This document shows, piece after piece, positions 27,399 through 35,772 of a stretch of 64,000 nucleotides of DNA (its first letter is position 1; each line of letters begins with the position of its first letter). Both the position numbers and the translations under genes were made by a program. The notes below the pieces were generated by a model, which was not told the DNA's origin, searched no databases, and was given only the letters and a program-made list of their open reading frames with translations. Origin of the DNA: Sitta carolinensis (Eukaryota > Chordata > Aves > Passeriformes > Sittidae); the NCBI GenBank assembly GCA_032173965.1, contig JAVUNC010000006.1:37853870-37917869 (forward strand). The letters run 5' to 3'.

Positions 27399-30300
27399 TT
27401 GCTCTCAGGCCTCTTAAGTCCTTTGCCTGGAAGCACAGCCTGATAAAATGGAACATTACCTGGAGTGGAGGATAGACCAAAGAAGCACTGAAGTGTATCC
27501 GACTATGGAACCAAACATGTTGCACCTAAGGGCAATGAGGGCACTGGTTGATATCACTCTGAAGCTACCCTATCATCTTTGAAATATCATGGTGATCAAG
27601 CGAGGTTTAATGTCTGAAAAAGAAAAGCAGCGTGCACGTCTTCCAGTGAGGCAAAAAGGACGATCTGAGGAAACACCAGCTAGTGGCTGCTATGTAGTTA
27701 CTTTTTGTGTGCAAGTAATTTTGTATGTTTGAATGTCCTTTTGCAGGTGCTATGTACACAATCAGAGGCAAAATAATTTCATTTTTTTAAATTTATATTT
27801 TTATCTTAATAATTCCTAGCATTCAGTTTCACTTTTTGACCTCTGCCAAGCAGCTGGAAGCAATTATAGGTGCTTAGTGGTTCTCTGATTAAACACAATA
27901 GTAGCCAGCAATTACAGCCTATTCTTACTCTCTTTCCCTGTAAGAGGTGAGCCTCTTCAGATTGCTCTTTTCTGAAATTTCATGGTCCTGTTTGAACTTT
28001 CTTTGCAGCAATTTATAGGCTTTTAGTTCAATATTTCAGAAACACAGCTCTTTTCTCTTGTAGTTAGAGTACATTTTATTGCAGGCCATCATTAAGGATG
28101 AAAGTTCAGGGTAAAAAATGTAACAGTACCGGTTTTAGTTCAAAATCACAGTCTAGTTCAAAAGTAATGAAATGGTCTGTGATCACAATAAAAGAAAATA
28201 TATAGGTGTAGTGTTTTAATATGTCAATCAGGTGAAGTCCCAGGTGACTGGAAAGGGTGAAGCATTGTACCCATCTTTGAAAAGGGTAGAAAGGAGGACT
28301 GTGGTAACTACTGACATGTCAATCTCATCTCTGTTGCTGGGAAGATCCTCTCAGAAGCTACATTAAGGCACATGGAAAACAGGGAAGTGATTTGGGACAG
28401 CCAGCGCAGCTTCACCAAGGGTGTGTCCTGTCTGACCAACCCAGTGGCCTTCTCTGATGGAGTGATTACATCAGGGGACAAAGGAAGGCCTAAAGATGTC
28501 ATTTATCTGGATTTTTGTTTAACACAGTGCCCTACAACATCCTCCCCTCTAAACTGAAGAGAGATGGATTAGATTAGGGGAATATTAGATAAGAAAGTGG
28601 CTGAATGGTCACATTCAGAGCGTGGTGGTCAATGGATCAGTGTCCAGATGGAGAACAGTGAAAAGTGTTGTGCCCAGTAGTGGGCAAATACACAAGTCTT
28701 GTGCCCAGCAGATTTTGGCTGCCACATAGTAGCCACCTAAGTGTGGTTAACAAGCTGCCATACTATTAGAAGCTTCACAATATATATTGTTAATTTTTTA
28801 GAGACTCTTTAATTCTGTGAACATAAGGCTATGTAAGGGCTGAATCCAGCAGAACACAAAAGCATGTTTAAAGTTGAGGTTTGGAGGAAATGAGACTATA
28901 TCTCATTTTTCTTACTCCAGTTTTGGAAGATTAGCATTTCACAGTAGTGTCTCTGGACTTCATGTAGGAAGGTTCAATCACACTTGGTGATGAAGACAGA
29001 TCATTTAGACATTTTTTAAAACACTTCCTGAGACAGTCCTGTTTTCAAAATATAATCACTTTCCATAGACTGTTTTAAGGTTCTGTAAACCCATGTAAAG
29101 GAAAACATCAAACATTTCTTGATTTTGGAAATACATAAGCAGACCATATAAGTTAGATTCATGAAAAGTTGCCCTTTTAACTGAGATTAGCTATTTGCAA
29201 AAAAAAATCTGTAAATTATTCCTTAGTAGTCACATGGATTTATTATTTTTTGGTAAAAGTTAAGCTTTTTCATTCCTTCTACAGATGTATCAATACACTC
29301 TGTCTCCCAATTCAAGAGAAGGTTGTTGTGTGCTTCTGAAGTGTAATGGGTTGGAAATGTTATGTCAAAAGAAAACACTGTAAAGAAAACTGACTATAGT
29401 CGCAATTCAGATTCAGTGTAGTGTAACACAGAATCGGTCTGTTAAACTACTATTGAAATCAACTCAAAAAATAAGAGTTTTTAAACTTTGGTATAAACTA
29501 CTCTTTGCTACTATGATGATCAAAACTCTTCATCTTCTTAAACAAGGAAATTAATTTCTACTGCCTTATCACCAGTGTCTTCTGTGAAAATGTGTGATAG
29601 TCTCATTGAGGTTAATCTCTTCACAGCATTTACAAAAGAACTTCTGCTTTCTGTTGAGAAAGCTATGTGCGTAGTGAAAAAATGCTGATGCTTGTTTCTA
29701 CTAGGAATGGCAATGGCTTTTTGGTGTGTGTTTGTACAGTTCCTAGCACTTGATGGGTTTCTGTGCCACAACACGGGAAATTTAAATGTCCTAAATGTAC
29801 AAGAAATGTTACCTGTAAAATGACTGATATGGAATGAAACAAAATATTGTATTCAATGTTCAAAAGATATTATTTTGGTCTTTAGTAGTTTTTCTGTTCC
29901 CTTAGTCCCTCATCATTCCTGTTCTTCATCTGCTCACTTTGAGTTGGCCTGTGTATTTACAGTAAAGCAGTGCACAGTTTGTAAGTTACTTCAAGAACCC
30001 TTAGAACAGCTCTTCAATTTACCATTGGGATTATGAACAAATCCTTTCACTTTAACATTTCACTTTAACTGAGATGACAATACACACTAATTTTTTGACC
30101 TAGTGTATTGGACCTACTGTAAGTCAAATGCAGGATTGTTGTATGTTAACTGCAGGATTATAGAAACAATACCATGCTTTTCTAAGCAAAATATGTAGGT
30201 AAATATAATAAGCATTAGAATTGTCAAGAAAATATAATTTTGTATAAAATACAGTATTTAGGAACATGTTGCAGCCGTGTACGTAGAATTATTTAAATCA

Positions 30301-33300
30301 TTACCTGAAAGACAATTGATAAAACGTTTTCATGCATTTGGTAAGTATAATGGTGTTTGGTAAAAAATATACTTATTTTAAGAAGGTTCAAATCTGGCTT
30401 TGTCTTCAGAAATAGTCAAATACCTTTACAAATGAAAATAACTAAATATTTTTTGCAAAATGAATTAATTGCAACTAAAACATTATTTCAAAATGTGTAG
30501 CCATTCTGTATTACCTACAGAATATATGGGCATGAATCAAAAAGCAGTATCCTACCTATGACAAATATAATGGAGGAAATGCAGAACTGTAGCTTAATAC
30601 CTAATATAAAGAGCATATTCTTGAAGACTGTACCGGTTTTGTGTCTATTTATGCACCACTTCCACTGTCCTTGCCTAACATCCTCTTGTTCAATTTTAAT
30701 CAAATTTGATTATGTTGATATTAAAATAGCAGCTGAGTACAGGATAGGAAACTTATTAACATGAAGGGAAGGAAGGGAAGGGAAGGGAAGGGAAGGGAAG
30801 GGAAGGGAAGGGAAGGGAAGGAAGGGAAGGGAAGGGAAGGGAAGGGAAGGGAAGGGAAGGGAAGGGAAGGGAAGGGAAGGGAAGGGAAGGGAAGGGAAGG
30901 GAAGGGAAGGGAAGGGAAGGGAAGGGAAGGGAAGGGAAGGGAAGGGAAGGGAAGGGAAGGGAAGGGAAGGGAAGGGAAGATATTAAGTTATTTCAGGAAT
31001 TGAATGCAGGAGATGTAAAACACACTGAATAAGAACCAAACTTTATTAGTTTTATTGTCAAAACAAAAATAATCAAAAGCAACTAGAAATAGATTTATAA
31101 AATAAAAATAATTGAGAATGCATTGAGGTGATGCTGGGATAGTGATACCACCTGAACATCTCATCATAATAATGCCAAGAAGCATATTGCAATAATTCAA
31201 GAATTATATCTTTGGAAAAGTGATCAGTGGAGTTTTGGTGATCTGTATGAGTAAGCAAACTAAAAAAAAAATCTTATACTGAAAAAAAGGATATCTCCAA
31301 GATCAATATCTGTGCATTCGGGCATTCTGGATAAGTGCCTGCATTAACTATATTTGGATAAATAACAGTTTCAAATAAACACACTTTTCTGGCTTAATTT
31401 CATGTCCCTTTTCTACTAAAAGATTAGAAATAAACACTTATTGGATTTTCTTATAATCATTTCTTAAGAAAAGGTTTACCCCATTCTCTTAAAGTAAGGT
31501 AGAGAAATGAGAACAATTCTGACTGAATAATCAGAATGAAACTTTAAGTGGAGTTTCAAGATCCTGTGCACTGAAAAGAGCTCATCATCTCGAAAAGTTG
31601 GCAAAGTGTTCCTAGACTCACCAGTCTCTTAGTCCTACAAACCCAACAAAACTGAATAGCCACACAAAAAAGTTTTCAAACTGGCAATCTTGAGGTTCAC
31701 ACGCTACCACCAAGAAGCAGAATTACTTTGCCTCAAGTAACAAACTTACTGCATTTAGGGAGAATTGTAGAGTTTCAACATAAAATGTGCAGATATGTAC
31801 AGCTACATACTTCACTTGAAAGAAGTGTTCATTTGTTCTTAATGTTAACAGAAACTTCAATTATTTTGGAATCTTTTTGTCTTTGATTCAGAACTGCCTA
31901 TTGTACGGCAAAAGGATAAAAACATGATGGAATCAGGGGCACGCACTTTACAGTCTCTCACGAAATTCTGTGTGTTGTTTTAACTGCCACGTGCAAATAA
32001 TCCTGTCTGATGCACCTGAAAGCATTCTGAACAAAAAACACATATAGGTAACTGTTATGACTCCATTTAACATATGGAGGGAAAGAAACATTAAGACATT
32101 AGCAGAGAGCAAGGGACTACAGGACTGGATACAGTCCACCACACTTCAATAGTTTGTATAAGAGAACAGAAGGAAAATAAACACACTTTATCCAGACAGA
32201 AAACTTCAAACTGAAGAAGAAAAATGTGGTGTTTTTTTTGTGTTTGATTAGGTTGTGTTCTGTTTGGTTTTTTGTTTGTTTGGGGGGGTTGTGTGTGCAA
32301 AGAGCTGTTTTCCTTATTTCCTCAGATAATTCTCCCATTTGCTTTCAAATAAAAGACTATGCAGCACATGTTCTACAACTTCTGCCATACAATATTAAAT
32401 CACAATTGTCATTACCTGGAATATTTTTTTGACACGGTAGGAAGAACTTATCTTGAGAAGTTTGCAATGGTCACTCTGATCAGTGCGCATAATTAAATTT
32501 CACCCCAACAAAATAGAAACAGTTGTTTTTGTTAATTACTTTTCCCATGGAAATAAGATCTTCACAGGGTGATTTTGTCTTTCCAAAACAATGGCTTATC
32601 ATTTTACAGCCCCCATTACTACAGATATTTAAAACACTAGAATCTCAGTGGCCAAAGTGCTTTGTTTGTGGAGCTATATGTAGAGAGGTACTTCTCAGCC
32701 ATCAAACCAGCATATTTCAAGGCAAGTATCAAATTTCATTATGTGATCTCATAGTTTCTATTAACTATTTTAAATGTCTGTACAAAGGAATTTTCTCCTA
32801 TAAACTGAAAATGCTATATTTTCTAACTTATGGTAGATTTCAAAGAACATACTACTTGGTACATGTCATAACATTACTGAGATTTCAACATAAATAAACT
32901 GTGTCTATAAAAGTAAAATAACAAAAAACCTTGCATAATTTAAAATCGTATTAACTGAAATACTGCAGTCTAACCATCCAAAAAATTAAAGGCAAGCAAA
33001 AATAATGGAAATAACATTTTTTTCTTTCTTTTTAGGCAAGTGACCTATTTAAGCTTTTACTTTCAGTGTTAAAAATACTGAAAAGCATTCAATTAAGTGC
33101 AAATAATTTAATGGTTCTTATTTATATAAAGTCCTGAGAATCATTATCAAGACATAAACCAATCAATCTGTTACTGTTTTACCTTGCAATTAAATCAACT
33201 GAGTTTATTTACTTTATCAGAAAGTAATCTATATTTACAAATGAACCTTCCCATAGAAACTATAAAACTTTTGTATCTCAAGAAACAAAGTAAAACCCAG

Positions 33301-34209
33301 GAGTGATTCATTTGCTCAGCTGTCATTTCAGTCTTACTACAGTATTTGACTAACAGAAATGACACAAGATGCTCATCTGGATTGGTAGCAGGAACCCAGA
33401 CAAGATCTTCTACTGTGCCTGTAATGTACCGAACACATAGGCTGAGGTACCTGAATTACTCTATCACTTTGGCAAGCTCTAATTTGCTGCTTTATCCCAT
33501 ACTCCACACTTTCATCTGAAATAATCTGTCCCCCAGATAGTATACTTGGATTCTCAATTCTCATGGATTTTTTTTTTTTTTTTCACGGTTTTGACAAGCT
33601 GAACATGCACAGACGATTTTGTGGAACTCTGTGAAGTGACTCATTCAATTCCTATTAGTTTTTAATCACAAAATTGTATTTGATCTACCTTTCCTTCCCC
33701 TTACTCCCTAAGCACTTGCCACACAGAATCCAGCCTACTGCTCACTTTGCCCACAAACAGCCCAGTTACTTTTTTCCATATTTTACACAGAACTCTTAAG
33801 ATCCAATGAACCATCTCTACACAGCTCTTTAAGGTTTGAGAGTCACTTTTCCTACCTCCTCTGCCACACGCAGAGTCTGCACACTGCCGTTCCAGCTACC
33901 CCGTACCTCCCAGGTAATCGGCAGCACTTCTCCCTTCTCACCACTTCCTCATCTCATAGGACATGAGCTCAGAGCATCTCCCGCCTGCAGAGTTTGGATA
34001 CTCACAGCTGGCTTCCCTAAACCATCCCAATGTACTCACAGGGTCTGGGTGTCCTCCGGAAGGCTGGGAATAAAGTAGATGTCCCTGCAAGTGATTTTGT
34101 AGTCCTCCCAGTCAGAGCACTCGCAGAAGGCCGAAGGACACCTCTCTGTACCCTGGCTGCACAGTACCAGCACCAGCAGCAACTGGAAGGCTACTGTGAG
34201 GCACAGCAT
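8962..34209 (-). CDS. TSHR: TSHR, thyrotropin (TSH) receptor, exons 1-7 (5' part of gene)
   Basis: TSHR is the G-protein-coupled receptor for thyroid-stimulating hormone, acting at the plasma membrane mainly through Gs and cAMP. Seven coding exons on the minus strand join as 34040-34209, 24661-24732, 22670-22744, 14003-14077, 12812-12886, 10006-10083 and 8962-9030: 614 bp, about 204 residues. They encode a hydrophobic signal peptide, the four-cysteine N-cap and successive leucine-rich-repeat units. The sizes of exons 2-7 (72, 75, 75, 75, 78, 69 bp) match the human gene as I recall it, every internal junction is phase 2, and every intron is GT-AG. The peptide follows TSHR rather than LHCGR or FSHR, for example in exon 5 ([13 protein letters not shown]) and exon 7 (LYNNGFTS). 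The hinge and transmembrane exons 8-10 are not visible and should lie left of position 1. The divergent neighbour CEP128 supports orthology. Confidence 0.95.
9031..10005 (-). other. TSHR: TSHR intron 6
   Basis: This 975 bp intron is AT-rich unique sequence with canonical GT-AG ends. I see no repeat or gene within it. Confidence 0.9.
10006..10083 (-). CDS. TSHR: TSHR exon 6 (LRR unit)
   Basis: This 78 bp exon has acceptor ttttcag and donor gtaagt. It encodes [16 protein letters not shown] then [10 protein letters not shown], matching human [26 protein letters not shown]. The sequon NES, equivalent to human Asn177, is kept, as is the free-standing Cys before it. Confidence 0.96.
10084..12811 (-). 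other. TSHR: TSHR intron 5
   Basis: This 2.7 kb intron has GT-AG ends. It contains an AT-rich stretch at about 10150-10300. No recognisable transposon or RNA gene is visible. Confidence 0.88.
12812..12886 (-). CDS. TSHR: TSHR exon 5 (LRR unit)
   Basis: This 75 bp exon has acceptor ctctttcag and donor gtaagt. It encodes [15 protein letters not shown] then [10 protein letters not shown]. The first half is nearly identical to human TSHR ([15 protein letters not shown]), while the end (STDIFFIL in human) has diverged. Both ends are in phase 2. Confidence 0.95.
12887..14002 (-). other. TSHR: TSHR intron 4
   Basis: This 1.1 kb intron has GT-AG ends. An open frame on the plus strand at 13665-13949 (94 residues) matches no family I know and is treated as chance. 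Confidence 0.85.
14003..14077 (-). CDS. TSHR: TSHR exon 4 (LRR unit)
   Basis: This 75 bp exon has acceptor tttttacag and donor gtaagt. It encodes [16 protein letters not shown] then KNLPLLKYL, matching human [25 protein letters not shown]. The human sequon NLT (Asn113) reads N-L-D, so this site is lost too. The LxxLxL-type repeat pattern is intact. Confidence 0.95.
14078..22669 (-). other. TSHR: TSHR intron 3, includes a 47-base A run
   Basis: This 8.6 kb intron has GT-AG ends. The only obvious structure is the A homopolymer at 18121-18167, plus short AT-rich tracts such as about 16330-16385. Several open frames near 100 residues (14616-15238, 19072-19362) lack any recognisable domain and have splice-free, low-complexity or reverse-strand overlaps. 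I regard them as chance. Confidence 0.8.
18121..18167 (+). repeat. Poly(A) homopolymer, 47 bases
   Basis: An uninterrupted run of 47 A sits inside TSHR intron 3. It could be the tail of an old retroposed sequence on the plus strand, but I recognise nothing in the upstream 300 bases and see no AATAAA hexamer next to it. Confidence 0.95.
22670..22744 (-). CDS. TSHR: TSHR exon 3 (LRR unit)
   Basis: This 75 bp exon has acceptor tttag and donor gtaagt. It encodes [16 protein letters not shown] then NSLSKVTHI, matching human [25 protein letters not shown]. The human N-glycosylation sequon NLS (Asn99) reads N-S-L here, so the sequon is absent. The exon is phase 2 at both ends. Confidence 0.95.
22745..24660 (-). 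other. TSHR: TSHR intron 2
   Basis: This 1.9 kb intron has GT-AG ends. Part of it (about 22900-23350) is relatively GC-rich and open in several frames on both strands at once. None of the peptides resembles a known family, so it is left as intron. Confidence 0.85.
24661..24732 (-). CDS. TSHR: TSHR exon 2 (LRR unit)
   Basis: This 72 bp exon is flanked by the acceptor tctctag (AG at 24733-24734) and donor gtaagt (24655-24660). It reads [15 protein letters not shown] followed by SNLPNISRI, very close to the human exon ([24 protein letters not shown]). The NIS sequon, equivalent to human Asn77, is kept. It begins with the third base of the Leu codon split from exon 1 and ends with two bases of an Ile codon. 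Confidence 0.95.
26995..27150 (+). mobile_element. CR1 LINE, short internal ORF2 fragment
   Basis: The pattern 'gatcccatcctcagtcag' with 'tttcagatgacaccaagatg' followed by 'gtcctgtacaggctggaac' corresponds to the CR1 reverse-transcriptase region (the '...DDTKL...' segment through '...LDRLE...'), sense on the plus strand. It is heavily decayed and about 150 bp long. Confidence 0.65.
27368..27396 (-). repeat. Poly(T) run, 29 bases, possible minus-strand poly(A) tail
   Basis: Twenty-nine T on the plus strand read as poly(A) on the minus strand, immediately after GAGAGCAAATAAAA. An AATAAA hexamer therefore abuts the A run. This is compatible with the 3' end of a retroposed transcript, although the hexamer normally lies 10-30 bases from the tail. 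The upstream sequence was not identified. Confidence 0.6.
28222..28695 (+). mobile_element. CR1 LINE, ORF2 reverse-transcriptase fragment
   Basis: In sense orientation the text runs 'ggtgaagtcccaggtgactg', 'catctttgaaaagggtag' and 'agcgcagcttcaccaagg'. It continues through a peptide segment [11 protein letters not shown] then PKDVIYLDF, which is the reverse-transcriptase core of CR1 just past the RT active region. Stops and frameshifts interrupt it. It has no 3' terminus and is about 470 bp. Confidence 0.85.
30763..30979 (+). repeat. (GGGAA)n pentanucleotide microsatellite, 217 bp
   Basis: Roughly 43 tandem copies of GGGAA/GGAAG lie here, with a few 4-base slips near the left end. It is entirely purine on the plus strand. 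The open frame across it (Gly-Lys-Arg-Glu repeats) is an artefact of the repeat. It sits in TSHR intron 1, about 3.1 kb downstream of exon 1. Confidence 0.98.
34040..34209 (-). CDS. TSHR: TSHR exon 1: signal peptide and cysteine-rich N-cap
   Basis: The start ATG is at 34207-34209. The first ~20 residues are a hydrophobic signal peptide ([20 protein letters not shown]). The four-cysteine cap follows (CPSAFCEC then ITCRD), and the exon ends in [10 protein letters not shown] plus two bases of a leucine codon. Human TSHR has the same Cys spacing and the same IPSLP...TQTL ending. The donor reads CCCT|GTGAGT on the minus strand, with the last exon base at 34040. The signal peptide is unlike the mammalian one in sequence, as is usual for this segment. 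No other in-frame Met suits better, because the hydrophobic run begins right at this Met. Confidence 0.93.
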
Positions 34210-34489
34210 CTTCCGCCGTCCGCACCCGCTCTGCCCCTCGCTCCTCCGAGGCGATCCCAGAGCTGCAGGGGCAGACCACGCTGCCCCGCCGGGAGAAGCT
34301 GCCGGGGAGAGGCGGCACCTGTGCTGGACAACGCCGCCTCCTCACTAAGCGGGGTCAGGAATGGTCTCAGCAAGCCCTGCGCGCCCTCGCCATCGGACAG
34401 GGTCCCTCTCCTCGCCCCGGCCCCGCGCCCATCCCGCCGGCCATCCTGGACCTGGCCCCCCGCTCCTCCGCCCTCCTCCTGCAGGGTGT
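34210..34489 (-). promoter_or_regulatory. TSHR: TSHR 5' flank / 5' UTR, GC-rich
   Basis: GC- and CpG-rich sequence lies directly upstream of the TSHR start codon. The TSHR 5' UTR and proximal promoter should lie here, because no intron acceptor precedes the ATG nearby. No TATA box is visible, consistent with a CpG-type promoter. The transcription start cannot be placed from sequence alone. Confidence 0.6.
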
Positions 34490-34860
34490 CCCGGCGGCGC
34501 CCGCTGCCCGGCGGATCCCGCTCCCGGCGGATCCCGCTGCCGCGCCGGCGCGGGTCCCGCTCCCGGCGGATCCCGCTGCCCGGCGGATCCCGCTGCCCGG
34601 CGGCGGATGCCGCGATCCGCTGCCGGCGGATCCCGCTGCCCGGCGGATCCCGCTGCCCGGCGGCCGCCGCGGACCCGCTGCCCGGCGGATCCCGCTCCCC
34701 GGCGGATCCCGCTGCCCGGCGGATCCCGCTGCCCGGCGGATCCCGCTCCCCGGCGGTCCCGCCCGCGGCCCCCCGGCGGATCCCGCTGCCCGGCGGATCC
34801 CGCTGCCCGGCGGATCCCGCTGCCCGCGGATCCCGCTCCCGCGGCGTCCCGCTGCCCGGC
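34490..34860. repeat. 17-bp GC-rich minisatellite upstream of TSHR
   Basis: Tandem copies of a unit close to CGGCGGATCCCGCTGCC fill about 370 bp. I count about 14 GGATCC cores, with variants (CTCCC for CTGCC, and degenerate copies near 34610 and 34760). Absence of stops gives long spurious frames on both strands (Arg-Ile-Pro-Leu-Pro-Gly or Gly-Ser-Gly-Ile-Arg-Arg repeats), which are not genes. It begins about 280 bp upstream of the TSHR ATG. Confidence 0.95.
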
Positions 34861-35706
34861 CCTCGAGCCGTTTTCAAAGGCAGCGACAAAACGTCGGACC
34901 CCGACCATTGCTCCTGGCATCTTCGCAGAAAAGAACAGGAAGAAAGAGGCTGAGTAAGAGTCATACTAACTCCCCTGTGAAAGCAGTGAAGTTAAGGCAG
35001 GCAGACCTTTACAACGAGCAAATATTCACTAACAGCAAGTTAGATATGCACTAAATGTAAAGCAGTTTAAAAAGTACTGAAAGTTCAAAACAGTGATTTT
35101 GAAAATGACAGGATAAAGCAAAAGAGGAGACAGTAACATTTCCCCTGTTACCAGACAAGACAAAATCCATTCACCAAAGAAAAAATGGGGGGAAAAGAAA
35201 TCTAACCTTGACAGAAATAAAATGGAACTATTGTCACCTTAAGTAGGCACACAACAAGAAACATGTCAACATAAATGTTTGCAATCTTCAAACAAGAAAA
35301 CTTGAAAATGTAACCTATGCTCAGTATAAATTAGATTACAATATTCTCAGATAAATAGTTCCCCTCCAGCTACATTAGTTATTAAAACGTTTTGAGTACA
35401 TCGGATACTATTTTAAATATAAGTCTTTAGAAGTACTTTAAGTCAGTTCACCAGTATGTGCTTCCTTAATGTAATGAATCCCCTCAATACATCCTTTAAG
35501 GTAAGAAAATGATAATATGGCCATAAAGAAATATAAATCCTGATCTTATGGGCTTATGTTAAGCAGTTAGATCTTGTGTAAGTGAGGAATCCCATCAGTT
35601 ACACTTATCCCACTTAGGATAGGGTATCCTTAGGGATTTCCAAGAGAGGGAACAAGCCAAAGCATCCACAACAGTGTCCTAGAGAACTTCACACTGCATT
35701 ACATGA

Positions 35707-35772
35707 ATTCCCTTAGAAGCACTGGCTGTCCTATGTCCTATTCCCTTAGAAGCACTGTCTGTCCTATGTCCT
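35707..35772 (+). repeat. 33-bp tandem duplication, two copies
   Basis: The unit begins 'attcccttagaagcactg' and ends 'gtcctatgtcct'. The two copies differ by a single base (GGCTG versus GTCTG), suggesting a recent slippage or duplication event. It is intergenic. Confidence 0.95.

Larger units (their letters stand above)
24733..34039 (-). other. TSHR: TSHR intron 1 (9.3 kb)
   Basis: This intron has GT-AG ends. It holds two plus-oriented CR1 fragments, a T homopolymer and a long GGGAA microsatellite, listed separately. The rest is unique AT-rich DNA without supportable genes. First introns often hold regulatory elements, but none is identifiable by eye. Confidence 0.85.

Noticed and set aside
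28372..28557. 61-residue open frame with reverse-transcriptase-like sequence
   Set aside because: It is a fragment of decayed CR1 ORF2, already annotated as a mobile element.
30761..31003. 80-residue open frame of Gly-Lys-Arg-Glu repeats
   Set aside because: It is a translation of the (GGGAA)n microsatellite, not a gene.
8962..34209. Alternative identity as LHCGR or FSHR
   Set aside because: The exon peptides match TSHR-specific residues ([20 protein letters not shown]...NL.YIDPDA) and the neighbour is CEP128, which flanks TSHR and not the LHCGR-FSHR locus.
34030..34964. Open frames of 190-307 residues on both strands rich in Arg, Pro and Gly
   Set aside because: They are read-through of the stop-free 17-bp minisatellite in several frames at once and overlap TSHR exon 1 in the wrong frame. 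They have no domain and no independent start context.
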